The position numbers and the translations under genes are program-made. The notes beneath the pieces are model-generated. The model did not search any database and had not been told where the DNA came from. It was given only the letters and a program-made list of their open reading frames with translations. A stretch of 56,308 bases of DNA from assembly GCA_029262275.1 (NCBI GenBank), contig JAJCZS010000045.1, forward strand, positions 1 to 56,308, given 5' to 3'. This DNA comes from Deltaproteobacteria bacterium. Its GTDB lineage: Bacteria; Desulfobacterota_D; UBA1144; Nemesobacterales; UBA2774. Positions 43,876 to 51,728 of the stretch are shown here, in pieces (within the stretch, counting starts at the first letter, position 1; each line of letters starts with the position of its first letter).

Positions 43876-45681
43876 ATGTCTGAGCATTTATTAGTTGGTT
43901 TAGCAGCAATAATAGTTTTAGGTATAGGAGCTCAGTGGTTAGCTTGGCGTGTTAGCCTTCCTGCAATCTTACTTTTGCTAATTTTTGGTTTTATTGCAGG
44001 CCCGGCCACTGGTTTTCTTAACCCTGACGAAATTTTTGGAGACCTCCTTCTTCCATTGGTCTCCGTATCGGTTGCAATAATACTATTTGAAGGTGGTCTA
44101 AGCCTTAAATTCTCTGAGGTAAAGCAGCTTACTGGGGTTATAAGGAACATGGTTACAGTTGGTGTCCTGGTGTCCTGGGTGCTGACCTCCTTTATTTCAT
44201 ATTTTATTTTTGGGCTTGGTTTGCAAATCTCAGTTCTTCTGGGTGCCGTGCTCGTAGTAACTGGACCTACTGTAATTGGCCCTTTGCTCAGGCATGTGAG
44301 GCCCTCTGGCAGAGTTGGATCCATAATTAAATGGGAAGGGATTATTATCGATCCCATTGGAGCTGTACTAGCAGTGCTAGTTTTTGAGGTGATTATCTCT
44401 GGTGGATTGGAACAAGCTACAACACTGGTTCTGATAAGTATATTTAAAACTATAGTAATAGGTCTGGTTTTAGGACTTGCTGGTGCCTATTTAGTTGTTG
44501 TCATACTTAGGAGGCATTGGGTGCCTGATTTTCTTCAAAACCCTGTGTCTCTAATGATTGTTGTATTTGTTTTTGTTTGCTCAAATGTAGTGCAGATTGA
44601 GTCAGGATTACTTTCTGTAACAATAATGGGAATTGCTCTTGCCAATCAGAAGTGGGCAAGTATAAGGCATATAATTGAATTTAAGGAAAACCTTAGGGTC
44701 TTATTTATTTCGAGTCTTTTTATTATTCTTGCTGCACGGCTTACGACTCAAGAATTAAGTAACGTGATAAATTTTAAAGGCTTAATATTCCTAGCTCTTA
44801 TGATAGTTGTGGTAAGACCTCTTAGTATTTTTATATCTACTTACTTTAGTGATCTTAATTTAAAAGAGAAACTTTTTCTCTCTTGGATGGCACCTCGCGG
44901 TATTGTAGCTGCGGCTGTGGCCTCTGTGTTTGCTCTTAGGTTAGCAGATGCGGGTTACGAGCAGGCAGAGCGCATTATAGATATAACATTTCTTGTTATT
45001 ACGGGTACTGTGGCTATATATGGACTCAGTGCATTTTCGGTTGCAAAGCGCCTGGGTATTGCCAAACCTAATCCTCAAGGGATTTTGATGGTAGGTGCGC
45101 ATAGCTGGGCACGGTCTATAGCAAAGATTCTTCATGACAACGGGTTCCTGGTGTCTCTTGTTGATTCTAACTGGGCAAATGTTTCTGCAGCACGCCAAGA
45201 GGGGTTGAGGTCATATTATGAAAATATATTGATAGAAGACCTCTCAGAAGATATTGAGCTTGATGGAATAGGGAAGCTTATTGCCATTACTCGCAACGAT
45301 GAGGTGAATTCTCTCGCAGCTCTTCATTTTATTGAGGACTTCGGCCGCGCTCAAGTGTATCAACTCGCTAAGATTTCTAAATTCAGCGCCAAGAGTGAGG
45401 AGAGTATCCCACAGCATTTACGTGGTAGATTGTTGTTTGGACCTGAGTCCACTTTCGCCTTTCTAGATGAAAAATTTGCCTCGGGAGCAACATTAAAAAG
45501 GACTCCTCTTACAGGTGAGTTTAACTACGATTCTTTTAAGGAAATGTACGGGGATAAAGCGCTTCCAATGTTTATAATAAAAGAGAGTGGGGATCTTGTA
45601 GTACTTGCATGGGACAATACTCCCAAACCACTTCCAGGTCAGTATTTAATTTCTCTTGTAGATAAAGATGAAGGGGATTAA
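43876..45681 (+). CDS. CPA-type cation/proton antiporter with C-terminal RCK/TrkA-like domain
   Basis: Sodium or potassium/proton antiporter. About twelve to thirteen helices fill residues ~1-400; the family motifs GPATGFLNPDEIFGDLLLPL, LFEGGLSLKF, VTGPTVIGPLLRHVRPSGRV and SWMAPRGIVAAAVASVFAL are present. After ~405 a Rossmann-like RCK part begins (GILMVGAHSWARSIAKILHD) and may sense NAD(H) or another ligand; a short beta-rich tail follows. At 601 residues it matches the long, gated form. AAGGGA is a weak ribosome site. Confidence 0.9.
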   Translation: MSEHLLVGLAAIIVLGIGAQWLAWRVSLPAILLLLIFGFIAGPATGFLNPDEIFGDLLLPLVSVSVAIILFEGGLSLKFSEVKQLTGVIRNMVTVGVLVSWVLTSFISYFIFGLGLQISVLLGAVLVVTGPTVIGPLLRHVRPSGRVGSIIKWEGIIIDPIGAVLAVLVFEVIISGGLEQATTLVLISIFKTIVIGLVLGLAGAYLVVVILRRHWVPDFLQNPVSLMIVVFVFVCSNVVQIESGLLSVTIMGIALANQKWASIRHIIEFKENLRVLFISSLFIILAARLTTQELSNVINFKGLIFLALMIVVVRPLSIFISTYFSDLNLKEKLFLSWMAPRGIVAAAVASVFALRLADAGYEQAERIIDITFLVITGTVAIYGLSAFSVAKRLGIAKPNPQGILMVGAHSWARSIAKILHDNGFLVSLVDSNWANVSAARQEGLRSYYENILIEDLSEDIELDGIGKLIAITRNDEVNSLAALHFIEDFGRAQVYQLAKISKFSAKSEESIPQHLRGRLLFGPESTFAFLDEKFASGATLKRTPLTGEFNYDSFKEMYGDKALPMFIIKESGDLVVLAWDNTPKPLPGQYLISLVDKDEGD

Positions 45682-45696
45682 TCTGCTTTATTTAAG

Positions 45697-45718
45697 ATTA
45701 GCCAGTGTTCTGGTTAAT
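45697..45718. terminator. possible bidirectional hairpin between convergent genes
   Basis: Arms ATTAGCCAG (45697-45705) and CTGGTTAAT (45710-45718) pair over nine positions with one G-U, around a TGTT loop. The flanking T-run is short. It overlaps the stop of the minus-strand gene ending at 45714. Confidence 0.4.
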
Positions 45719-46025
45719 TTCCTACAGCTGCGGTTGCAAAGATAATACTTAGCAATACAAACACAGAGATAATGAGAAGCATGATTACAGGCGGTGTAGT
45801 ACTGTATCCTTTATGAGCATTTGGAACGCTTGATTGTGCGAAACTTGGCCTTCTTTGCATGAGCCCTTTCTTTTCAGCAGGAGCTGGAGGAGCAGCTTGT
45901 TCTTGGACTTCTTCTTCTGCCGCTTCCAGTTCTTGTGATGCTTCTTCTGTTTTTACTTCTTGTAGCTCTTCAGAAGTTTCTTGTATTTGTTCTTCGGTAG
46001 TTTCTGAACTTTCTTTCTCTGACAT
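45714..46025 (-). CDS. glutamate-rich, C-terminally membrane-anchored small protein
   Basis: About 103 residues, unrecognised. The first ~50 residues are almost only Glu, Gln, Ser, Thr and Ala (low-complexity, strongly acidic), then an Ala/Pro-rich linker, a small basic patch (KKGLMQRRPS) and a C-terminal membrane helix (PVIMLLIISVFVLLSIIFA). This is a tail-anchored layout with the acidic part probably in the cytoplasm. The start is placed at the second ATG of a pair preceded by AGAGGA; a longer frame to 46145 would overlap the CBS gene and lacks a site. It lies 35 bp after the CBS gene in the same direction. Confidence 0.55.
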   Translation of the reverse strand: MSEKESSETTEEQIQETSEELQEVKTEEASQELEAAEEEVQEQAAPPAPAEKKGLMQRRPSFAQSSVPNAHKGYSTTPPVIMLLIISVFVLLSIIFATAAVGN

Positions 46026-46060
46026 CATTTCCTCTTGTGCTTTCAGATTTGGCTGATGCT

Positions 46061-46504
46061 TTAATATGGGCCAAAAGCGTATTCTTGAGCCATCTTGAGT
46101 TGATACTTCAACTCTTCTACTAATCTTCTCTGCAGATCGCTCCAAGCTACCATGCCGTAGTACTGATCTTCCTCATCCAATATGAATAGATGAGAAATCG
46201 CATGTTTATTCATGAGGTCCATACAAGCAAGCATTGAAGTGTCTAATTTAACAGTATGAAGTGTGGTACTCATAATCTCTGCTACTTTTACTTCAGTTGG
46301 TTTTTTCCCGAGAGCTACCACCTTTGTGGAGAAATCGGTATGACCTACGACGCCTACAATCTTACCATCACTTATCACACCCGTTGTTCTGACTTTGAAA
46401 TTCCTCAGTTTAAGAGCAGCTACGTTGGCGGTATCTTTCGCATCCACAAAGAAAACTCTGTCCCTTTCGCCAATTAAATCACGAACTTTTAATTCTTCTA
46501 ACAT
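46061..46504 (-). CDS. CBS-domain pair protein
   Basis: A stand-alone Bateman module (147 residues). Two CBS units can be followed: FVDAKDTANVAALKLRNFKVRTTGVI to about residue 60, and VAEIMSTTLHTVKLDTSM to ~130 with HAISHLFILDEEDQYYGMV. Such modules bind adenine nucleotides and signal energy state to partners. GGGAGG about 10 nt upstream supports the ATG. The following gene encodes an acidic tail-anchored protein that may be its partner. Confidence 0.85.
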   Translation of the reverse strand: MLEELKVRDLIGERDRVFFVDAKDTANVAALKLRNFKVRTTGVISDGKIVGVVGHTDFSTKVVALGKKPTEVKVAEIMSTTLHTVKLDTSMLACMDLMNKHAISHLFILDEEDQYYGMVAWSDLQRRLVEELKYQLKMAQEYAFGPY

Positions 46505-46853
46505 GGATGCATACCTCCCATTTGTAGATTCTAAAGCACCTATTGTTCAGAATTCTTAAATCCCCAAAAAATATAACTGAAATTGCAATATTTCGAAATT
46601 CCCCAACTAACTAAAATAATATCATAAAAATATCTATGAATGAAGAGCCTTTTTGCAGGTAGTGTACATCTCTATAAAAGTTCTATGTATACTATAATCT
46701 GTAGCCTATCAAATCTTAAATATAAAGATGATATATAAAACCGTGAAGAACTTGCATTCACGAATGCTAACAAATAAAATATTTGCTATGGGTTTTGAAG
46801 CAATTTAGTGTTTTTTACATCTAAATTTTAAGAAATTAAATATTAGGAGGAAC
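46505..46853. other. 349-bp intergenic region, no gene seen
   Basis: AT-rich gap between the divergent CBS and rhodanese genes. It contains an imperfect dyad TAGTGTACAT (46660-46669) / ATGTATACTA (46685-46694), a small hairpin CGTGAA (46742-46747) / TTCACG (46757-46762) and a 10-bp palindrome ATTTCGAAAT further left. It presumably holds both promoters, but no clear -35/-10 pair stands out. No tRNA or convincing small ORF was found. Confidence 0.5.
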
Positions 46854-46856
46854 ATG

Positions 46857-47699
46857 ATGGCAGAATATGTACATCCAGAAGTATTAGTGAGTACCCAGTG
46901 GGTAGCAGATCACGTAGATGACCCTAGTGTCAAGATTGTCGAGTCTGATGAGGACGTGCTTCTATATGAAGTGGGACATATTGAGAATGCTATTAAAATA
47001 GACTGGCAGACAGATCTGCAAGACCAGCTAGTAAGGGATTACATTGATAAGGAGAAGTTTGAACAACTTCTATCTGATAAAGGCATTTCTAATGATTCCA
47101 CAGTAGTTTTTTACGGTGATAAGAGTAACTGGTGGGCATGTTATGCTATGTGGGTGTTTAAGCTCTTTGGCCATGAAAATTGCCTTATAATGAACGGCGG
47201 CAGGCAAAAATGGATTGAAGAAGAAAGACCAATTACGAAAGATGTTCCAGGTTTTCCAAAGACGGATTACAAAGTATCAGGCACAAATGACTCAATAAGG
47301 GCCTTTAGAGATGATGTAGTGGCTCATATTGGTTCTAACAACCCACTTATTGATGTGCGCTCCCCTAAGGAATTCTCGGGTGAGCTTCTTCATATGGAAG
47401 CATATCCTCAGGAAGGTGCTCTCAGAGGCGGTCATATCCCAGGTGCAGATAATGTTCCATGGGCTACAGCTGCGAATGAAGACGGTACTTTTAAATCTGC
47501 AGATGAGCTTCAGTCTATCTACATGGAAGGCAAGGGGTTAAAAGAAGGTGATGATATTATTGCATACTGCAGAATAGGTGAGAGATCATCCCACACATGG
47601 TTTGTCCTTACTTATTTACTCGGTTTTGAAGGCGTAAGGAATTATGACGGTTCATGGACTGAGTGGGGCAATCTAGTAAAAGCGCCAATTGAAAAGTAA
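46857..47699 (+). CDS. thiosulfate/3-mercaptopyruvate sulfurtransferase (rhodanese)
   Basis: Two-domain rhodanese (280 residues) moving sulfane sulfur to cyanide or thiol acceptors. The inactive N-terminal domain ends with [17 protein letters not shown]; the catalytic domain has [14 protein letters not shown] and the active-site loop [12 protein letters not shown] with the persulfide-bearing Cys. A CRIGERS loop is typical of thiosulfate-type enzymes. The second of two adjacent ATGs fits the GGAGGA site best. It lies just upstream of sufE/sufU-like genes, so it may supply or scavenge sulfur, though a terminator separates them. Confidence 0.92.
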   Translation: MAEYVHPEVLVSTQWVADHVDDPSVKIVESDEDVLLYEVGHIENAIKIDWQTDLQDQLVRDYIDKEKFEQLLSDKGISNDSTVVFYGDKSNWWACYAMWVFKLFGHENCLIMNGGRQKWIEEERPITKDVPGFPKTDYKVSGTNDSIRAFRDDVVAHIGSNNPLIDVRSPKEFSGELLHMEAYPQEGALRGGHIPGADNVPWATAANEDGTFKSADELQSIYMEGKGLKEGDDIIAYCRIGERSSHTWFVLTYLLGFEGVRNYDGSWTEWGNLVKAPIEK

Positions 47700-47727
47700 C
47701 TTAATATAAAATTGCGATGTTAAATTT

Positions 47728-47760
47728 AGGGATGCTTTGCAAAACATAGCATCCCTTTTT
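47728..47760 (+). terminator. rho-independent terminator after the rhodanese gene
   Basis: Perfect 9-bp arms AGGGATGCT (47728-47736) and AGCATCCCT (47748-47756) with an 11-nt loop, followed by a run of T to 47760. It ends 14 nt before the sufE ATG, so sufE needs its own promoter or read-through. Confidence 0.8.
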
Positions 47761-47774
47761 GGTTTTAGAATCCT

Positions 47775-48200
47775 ATGACAAAAATTGAAGAAATAATTGA
47801 GGCATTTCAGCAAGCAGATTATCAAGAGACTTTGGCAATGCTGCTTGATTACTCCGAGAGTCTCCCTGTGTTGCCGGAGAAGTATATAGAACAAAGGGAC
47901 GCCGGTTTTAACCGTGTTCCTGAATGTGAGACACCAGTTTTTGTCTGGATTGAATTAAAGGACGGGCTAGTTCATATAGATGCTGATGTTCCCGAGGAAT
48001 CTCCTACTGTAAGGGGTTTTGTAAGTCTCCTTGTAGACTCATTCAATGGTGTGACTCCTCAAGAGGTTGAGTCCGCTCCACAAAACCTAGTCCACAATCT
48101 AGGGCTTGATCAAAAACTAGGCACAAGGCGCATGTTTGGCTTAAGTGCGGTATATAACCGAATCAAAAGCGAAGTGAAAGAAGTAAGCGATCTTCAATAA
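47775..48200 (+). CDS. sufE: SufE-type sulfur acceptor
   Basis: Accepts persulfide sulfur from a SufS cysteine desulfurase for Fe-S cluster assembly. It has the SufE/NifU-like fold, with the acceptor Cys in NRVPECETPVFVW and the conserved SPTVRGFVSLLVDSFNG segment; 141 residues is the normal length. SufS and SufBCD are not in the window. No strong ribosome site precedes the ATG, which lies directly behind a terminator. The SufU-like scaffold gene follows by 30 bp. Confidence 0.9.
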   Translation: MTKIEEIIEAFQQADYQETLAMLLDYSESLPVLPEKYIEQRDAGFNRVPECETPVFVWIELKDGLVHIDADVPEESPTVRGFVSLLVDSFNGVTPQEVESAPQNLVHNLGLDQKLGTRRMFGLSAVYNRIKSEVKEVSDLQ

Positions 48201-48230
48201 AGATTCCACCAATACTTTACAAACCACAAA

Positions 48231-48632
48231 ATGATGAATCAAGAACAGCTTATGGAAATGATTCTGGACCACTATGAAAATCCGCGCAACTATGGAGAGA
48301 TTGAAACTGCTGACGTTGTCCAAGAAGGCGGTAATCCAGGTTGCGGTGATATTCTTAGGGTTTATTTGGAGGTAGATTCTCAGGGTGTTGTTGAGGAGGT
48401 TCGTTTCTCAGGAGAGGGCTGTATGCTAAGCCAGTCTGGGGCTTCTATTGTGCTTGAGAATATGAGAGGCAAGAGTATTTCTGAAATAGATGAAATTCCT
48501 GCAGATATTGTGGTTGAAATGCTGGGCAAGAAAATGGTTGCAACTCGTCCGGACTGTGCGCGTCTGGGATTTAACACACTTAAAAAAGCAGTAAAGAAAT
48601 GGCAAAAAAACCAACAACTTGCTAATATCTAA
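48231..48632 (+). CDS. SufU/IscU-like Fe-S scaffold or sulfur-transfer protein
   Basis: NifU N-terminal-type protein (133 residues). The three ligand Cys and the Asp are present: GNPGCGD, SGEGCMLSQSGAS and RPDCARLG. The GEGC form and lack of the IscU LPPVK loop point to SufU, but the ~20-residue insertion of Firmicutes SufU is missing, so its length is like IscU. SufU proteins usually replace SufE as zinc-dependent partners of SufS; having both together is odd. It starts with a double ATG and no clear ribosome site, probably coupled to sufE. It is convergent with the next gene, 2 bp away. Confidence 0.85.
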   Translation: MMNQEQLMEMILDHYENPRNYGEIETADVVQEGGNPGCGDILRVYLEVDSQGVVEEVRFSGEGCMLSQSGASIVLENMRGKSISEIDEIPADIVVEMLGKKMVATRPDCARLGFNTLKKAVKKWQKNQQLANI

Positions 48633-48634
48633 AA

Positions 48635-49108
48635 TTATTCAGACTTGGATTTTACCACATACATGTTTGGGTTTTGGAGTCTGACTGCTTGAAGTCTTTG
48701 CTGCATAATAAAAGCAAATCTTTTTAGCAGCTCATAACCTAGGTCATGATCTTTTTCGCATTGCTCTAAGATGAAGTTTCCGTCCAATGAGACTGCCTTT
48801 GTAGGGGCTACAGCCTTGGAGTCAAAGTGAGCTTTGTATGGTGGAAATAACCAACCCCAGCCCAATATATCTCCTTCACCCAACATCTGTATAGTGATTG
48901 GATCTCTATCTGGAGCAAGAGTAGTCTCCAGGGCCACGATGCCCTCTTGAATTATATAGAACTTGTCTGCTTTTTGATTCTCACCAAATATCAGCTCCCC
49001 CGTGTCAAAACTTACATCGGAAGCTTTTTCTATTATCATGCTCAAGTAGTTTTGGTCTAATCCTTTGAAACAGTAGTGTTCACTAATTATGGATTCGAGT
49101 GTTGGCAT
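48635..49108 (-). CDS. cyclic-nucleotide-binding-domain protein without HTH
   Basis: A single cNMP-binding beta-barrel domain (157 residues). The ADKFYIIQEGIVALE strand pattern and MLGEGDILGWGWLFPPYKA are in place, but the Arg-containing phosphate cassette is altered (the WLFPPY region), so cyclic nucleotide binding is doubtful. No DNA-binding helix-turn-helix follows; the C-terminus is one helix (LLKRFAFIMQQRLQAVRL). It probably acts as a ligand or redox sensor by protein contact. It lies in the same direction as the multicopper oxidase gene, 124 bp downstream. Confidence 0.8.
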   Translation of the reverse strand: MPTLESIISEHYCFKGLDQNYLSMIIEKASDVSFDTGELIFGENQKADKFYIIQEGIVALETTLAPDRDPITIQMLGEGDILGWGWLFPPYKAHFDSKAVAPTKAVSLDGNFILEQCEKDHDLGYELLKRFAFIMQQRLQAVRLQNPNMYVVKSKSE

Positions 49109-49232
49109 AGCTTTCTCCGGTGCTCAGGATATTTTAATAATTATTATATCACGATTGTAGAGCTCCGCTACATAATAACTTTCAAAATCTATATACACTC
49201 GAATATTGCTTTACAGATATCCTAGATCACAA

Positions 49233-51080
49233 TCATGGAAGAACATCTAATTTCTGCATCATTCCAACATCTTCATGTGTCAGAATATGACAATGAAAAA
49301 CAAAGCTTCCAATTCCTATAGGATCAAGGAAGGTTCTGAAAGTTACAGTTCCAAAGTCAGCGAGGTTAATGTTGCGAGAGTTACTGCCAGGAACCTGACC
49401 TCCTGTTGCTGCGGGTACGAGGATTGTGTCTCGCCATTCGGGTTCTGGAAGCGCCTGACCATTTATATGGGTAACCAGAAACGGATTTACATGTATATGA
49501 AAAGGATGATCAGAGAACGAACGGTTTATAAGTGTCCATTCTTCGAAATTGCCTGCGAACATATTGTTATAAAGAGACTCAGCACTTGTGAAGAGACCTT
49601 CTTTTTGATAGTCAATACGAGGTAGTAACGGGTCAATCTCTGGATTTGGTATACCCATATCATCAGCATCTCTTGCCATAAGGAGATTCTCGAAAGGTAC
49701 TCCTCCCCAGTAATCAGCATTATAGAGATTGGTGTACCAACCACAGGAAGGCAGACGGAATTCAGGCATTGTCTGTTGTCCACCCTGACCACATAGCTCA
49801 AACGCCATGTTGCGCTCGGCGTCAAGAGGGGCACTTAGCATCTCTTGTCTTGAGGGAATACCGGAGGTTTGAGGAAGAGGCCCATCGGGAAGATCCATGT
49901 CCTTCTCATTTCCTTCAACCACTACGGTTGCTAGTGTGATAGGAAAAGTTGGCGCAGGGAAATCAAGCCCGATTCGTGCCCTTCTTGGTCCAGGGTCTAT
50001 ACCTTGAGGTGTAATTGAATAAGAACCTGTGGGATCAAGCACCTGAAGATGGTATGTGCCGGGCTCGCCTGCTTTAACGAGAACGTCAACACGGTTTCCA
50101 GCACCCATAACGTAGGGTTCTTCAACACCTAAAGAAATCATCTCTTCTTGATTTATGCCATCATTGGCAAGTATATGTAGGCTGTGTCCCTCAAGTGCTA
50201 TAGGGAGTGTCTCTCCGGAAGCAGCGTCTAACATCCTCCAACGCTGTACTTCGCCTGGGCGCATCCTAAGCGTTGGGTTTGTCACTCCGTTTATTACATA
50301 ATAAGAATTGCTGTTTAGATACTTAGACCAGAGACCGGGGCCTCCGGCATCCGTGGAAAACTGCTGTGCCGTTTGGTCTACAAAAGGAACGTCTCCGTTT
50401 GCGTCGGTTCTGATGACCTGAAAAGCCATAAGGACCTCTTTGGCAGCAGCTATCTCAGGAACTTCATTTAAATCTCCTGGACCACCTTCGATAATTATAA
50501 AACCTGCCATCCCTCCGAAGAATGAAAAGCTTACGGAGCCATGCTTGTGCGGATGGTACCAAAATGTTCCGCTCTGGTGGTCTGAGTGAACATCAACTTG
50601 AACTGGGCCTGTAGTGCCCGGTTGTATGCGGCGAAACACATTGTCAGAAATACCATTCGGATCTACGGTTAATCCATGTGTATGATAGTTTGTTGTATAA
50701 GGATCTTTGGGAAAAGCTCCGAGTCTTTGGTTCTCAGGATTCTCAGGGAAATTGTTTATTAAGTCAAATTGTATGGAGTCTCCAGGGTTAATACGAAATG
50801 TAGGAGCTATTAAAGCTCCGTTATACGTGGGCGTATTAATTTCATCCATCTCACCTGTGTCAGAATTCTCTACGAAGTTCGTTGCTATAACTGTCTCAAT
50901 TGTGGTGCTAAGAATACCGTTTCGGGATTTTATTTCAGGCGGTTGAGGAAAACTGTCCCTATTATTGCTGTTGCTGCAACCTCCCATACTCCAAAAAGAA
51001 ATTGCTCCTATTAAAAAGAATACTCCTACAATTTGAAATATGTTTCCTCTTGAAACATTTAAAAGTTTTTCCCTAGACAT
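49233..51080 (-). CDS. multicopper oxidase, probable lipoprotein
   Basis: Three-cupredoxin multicopper oxidase (615 residues) coupling oxidation of a metal or organic substrate to reduction of oxygen to water. All four copper motifs are present: HTHG, WYHPHKHG, HPFHIHVNPF and HCHILTHEDVGMM, the last giving the T1 copper Cys and a Met ligand. The N-terminal basic and hydrophobic segment ends in a MGGC lipobox-like sequence near residue 35, so it is probably a periplasmic lipoprotein. It resembles CotA/bilirubin oxidase-type enzymes; no Met-rich CueO insert is seen. AAGGAGG precedes the ATG. Confidence 0.92.
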   Translation of the reverse strand: MSREKLLNVSRGNIFQIVGVFFLIGAISFWSMGGCSNSNNRDSFPQPPEIKSRNGILSTTIETVIATNFVENSDTGEMDEINTPTYNGALIAPTFRINPGDSIQFDLINNFPENPENQRLGAFPKDPYTTNYHTHGLTVDPNGISDNVFRRIQPGTTGPVQVDVHSDHQSGTFWYHPHKHGSVSFSFFGGMAGFIIIEGGPGDLNEVPEIAAAKEVLMAFQVIRTDANGDVPFVDQTAQQFSTDAGGPGLWSKYLNSNSYYVINGVTNPTLRMRPGEVQRWRMLDAASGETLPIALEGHSLHILANDGINQEEMISLGVEEPYVMGAGNRVDVLVKAGEPGTYHLQVLDPTGSYSITPQGIDPGPRRARIGLDFPAPTFPITLATVVVEGNEKDMDLPDGPLPQTSGIPSRQEMLSAPLDAERNMAFELCGQGGQQTMPEFRLPSCGWYTNLYNADYWGGVPFENLLMARDADDMGIPNPEIDPLLPRIDYQKEGLFTSAESLYNNMFAGNFEEWTLINRSFSDHPFHIHVNPFLVTHINGQALPEPEWRDTILVPAATGGQVPGSNSRNINLADFGTVTFRTFLDPIGIGSFVFHCHILTHEDVGMMQKLDVLP

Positions 51081-51250
51081 CGTGTTTCCTCCTTGGATTT
51101 AGATGAGTAGAGGCTTAATTAGAAACAAAGTATTACAAGATAGAGCCTCCACCAGGCGCCTAATCATATCTTATAGCAAATTGGTAATATGATGTCAATA
51201 TAGATTGGGTACAATAGATCTGTTTTTAATTATTTCACGGATATATTATT

Positions 51251-51604
51251 ATGAAGAAACTCTACATACCATCCAATGAATCAGAGCTAGTTTTTATAAA
51301 GAGTGTATTTGAAGCGGACGAAATTCCTTTCTATGTGCAGAATGATAATTTTGGCTCTCTATACTCAGGTGCTTATATGAATTATTTTAATGCCAAAACT
51401 ATTCTGGTTCCCGAAGACTATTATGAGGATGCAAAAGAAATAATTAAAAGCGTTGTAGAGGATGCAGAGTTTCCAGAATTTAATGATAAACAACCTCCCG
51501 GTGTCTCCGATCTATTTAAAAGTCTCATTACCATACTTACCTTAGGACTTTATTCTCCAGGTAGCAATCAAATTGAAAATTCAGAGAAAAAAGACGATAG
51601 ATAG
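51251..51604 (+). CDS. DUF2007 family protein
   Basis: A 117-residue soluble protein with the DUF2007 (PII-like ferredoxin-fold) core: KKLYIPSNESELVFIKSVFE, IPFYVQNDNFGSLYSG and ILVPEDYYEDAKEII. Such proteins are thought to be small signal-transducing modules. The tail after residue ~90 is divergent (LFKSLITILTLGLYSPG), hydrophobic enough to touch a membrane. It ends in a terminator. Confidence 0.8.
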   Translation: MKKLYIPSNESELVFIKSVFEADEIPFYVQNDNFGSLYSGAYMNYFNAKTILVPEDYYEDAKEIIKSVVEDAEFPEFNDKQPPGVSDLFKSLITILTLGLYSPGSNQIENSEKKDDR

Positions 51605-51635
51605 GTTGCTTTAGTAGCCAGCCTAATAATTTTTT
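51603..51635 (+). terminator. rho-independent terminator after the DUF2007 gene
   Basis: Bases 51603-51610 pair with 51616-51624 with one bulged C (one G-U), around a 5-nt loop, and six T follow at 51630-51635. The hairpin begins inside the stop codon. It separates this gene from the pnt operon. Confidence 0.7.
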
Positions 51636-51728
51636 CTTGATCTGGTATTGTGTTCTTTAAAATTTACAGGTATAAATTCCTTCTCTAATTTTTAACAATT
51701 TCATATCATAAGGAATAAGAGTCGGGTC

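Noticed and set aside
43932-44357. 141-codon minus-strand frame in the antiporter gene
   Set aside because: Antisense shadow of membrane-helix codons; no ribosome site and no recognisable domain.
46026-46145. N-terminal extension of the acidic tail-anchored protein
   Set aside because: It would overlap the CBS gene by 85 bp, changes composition sharply and lacks a ribosome site; the paired ATG after AGAGGA is better.
46742-46762. CGTGAA/TTCACG hairpin as a terminator or small RNA
   Set aside because: Only six base pairs, no T-run and no flanking promoter; too weak to call.
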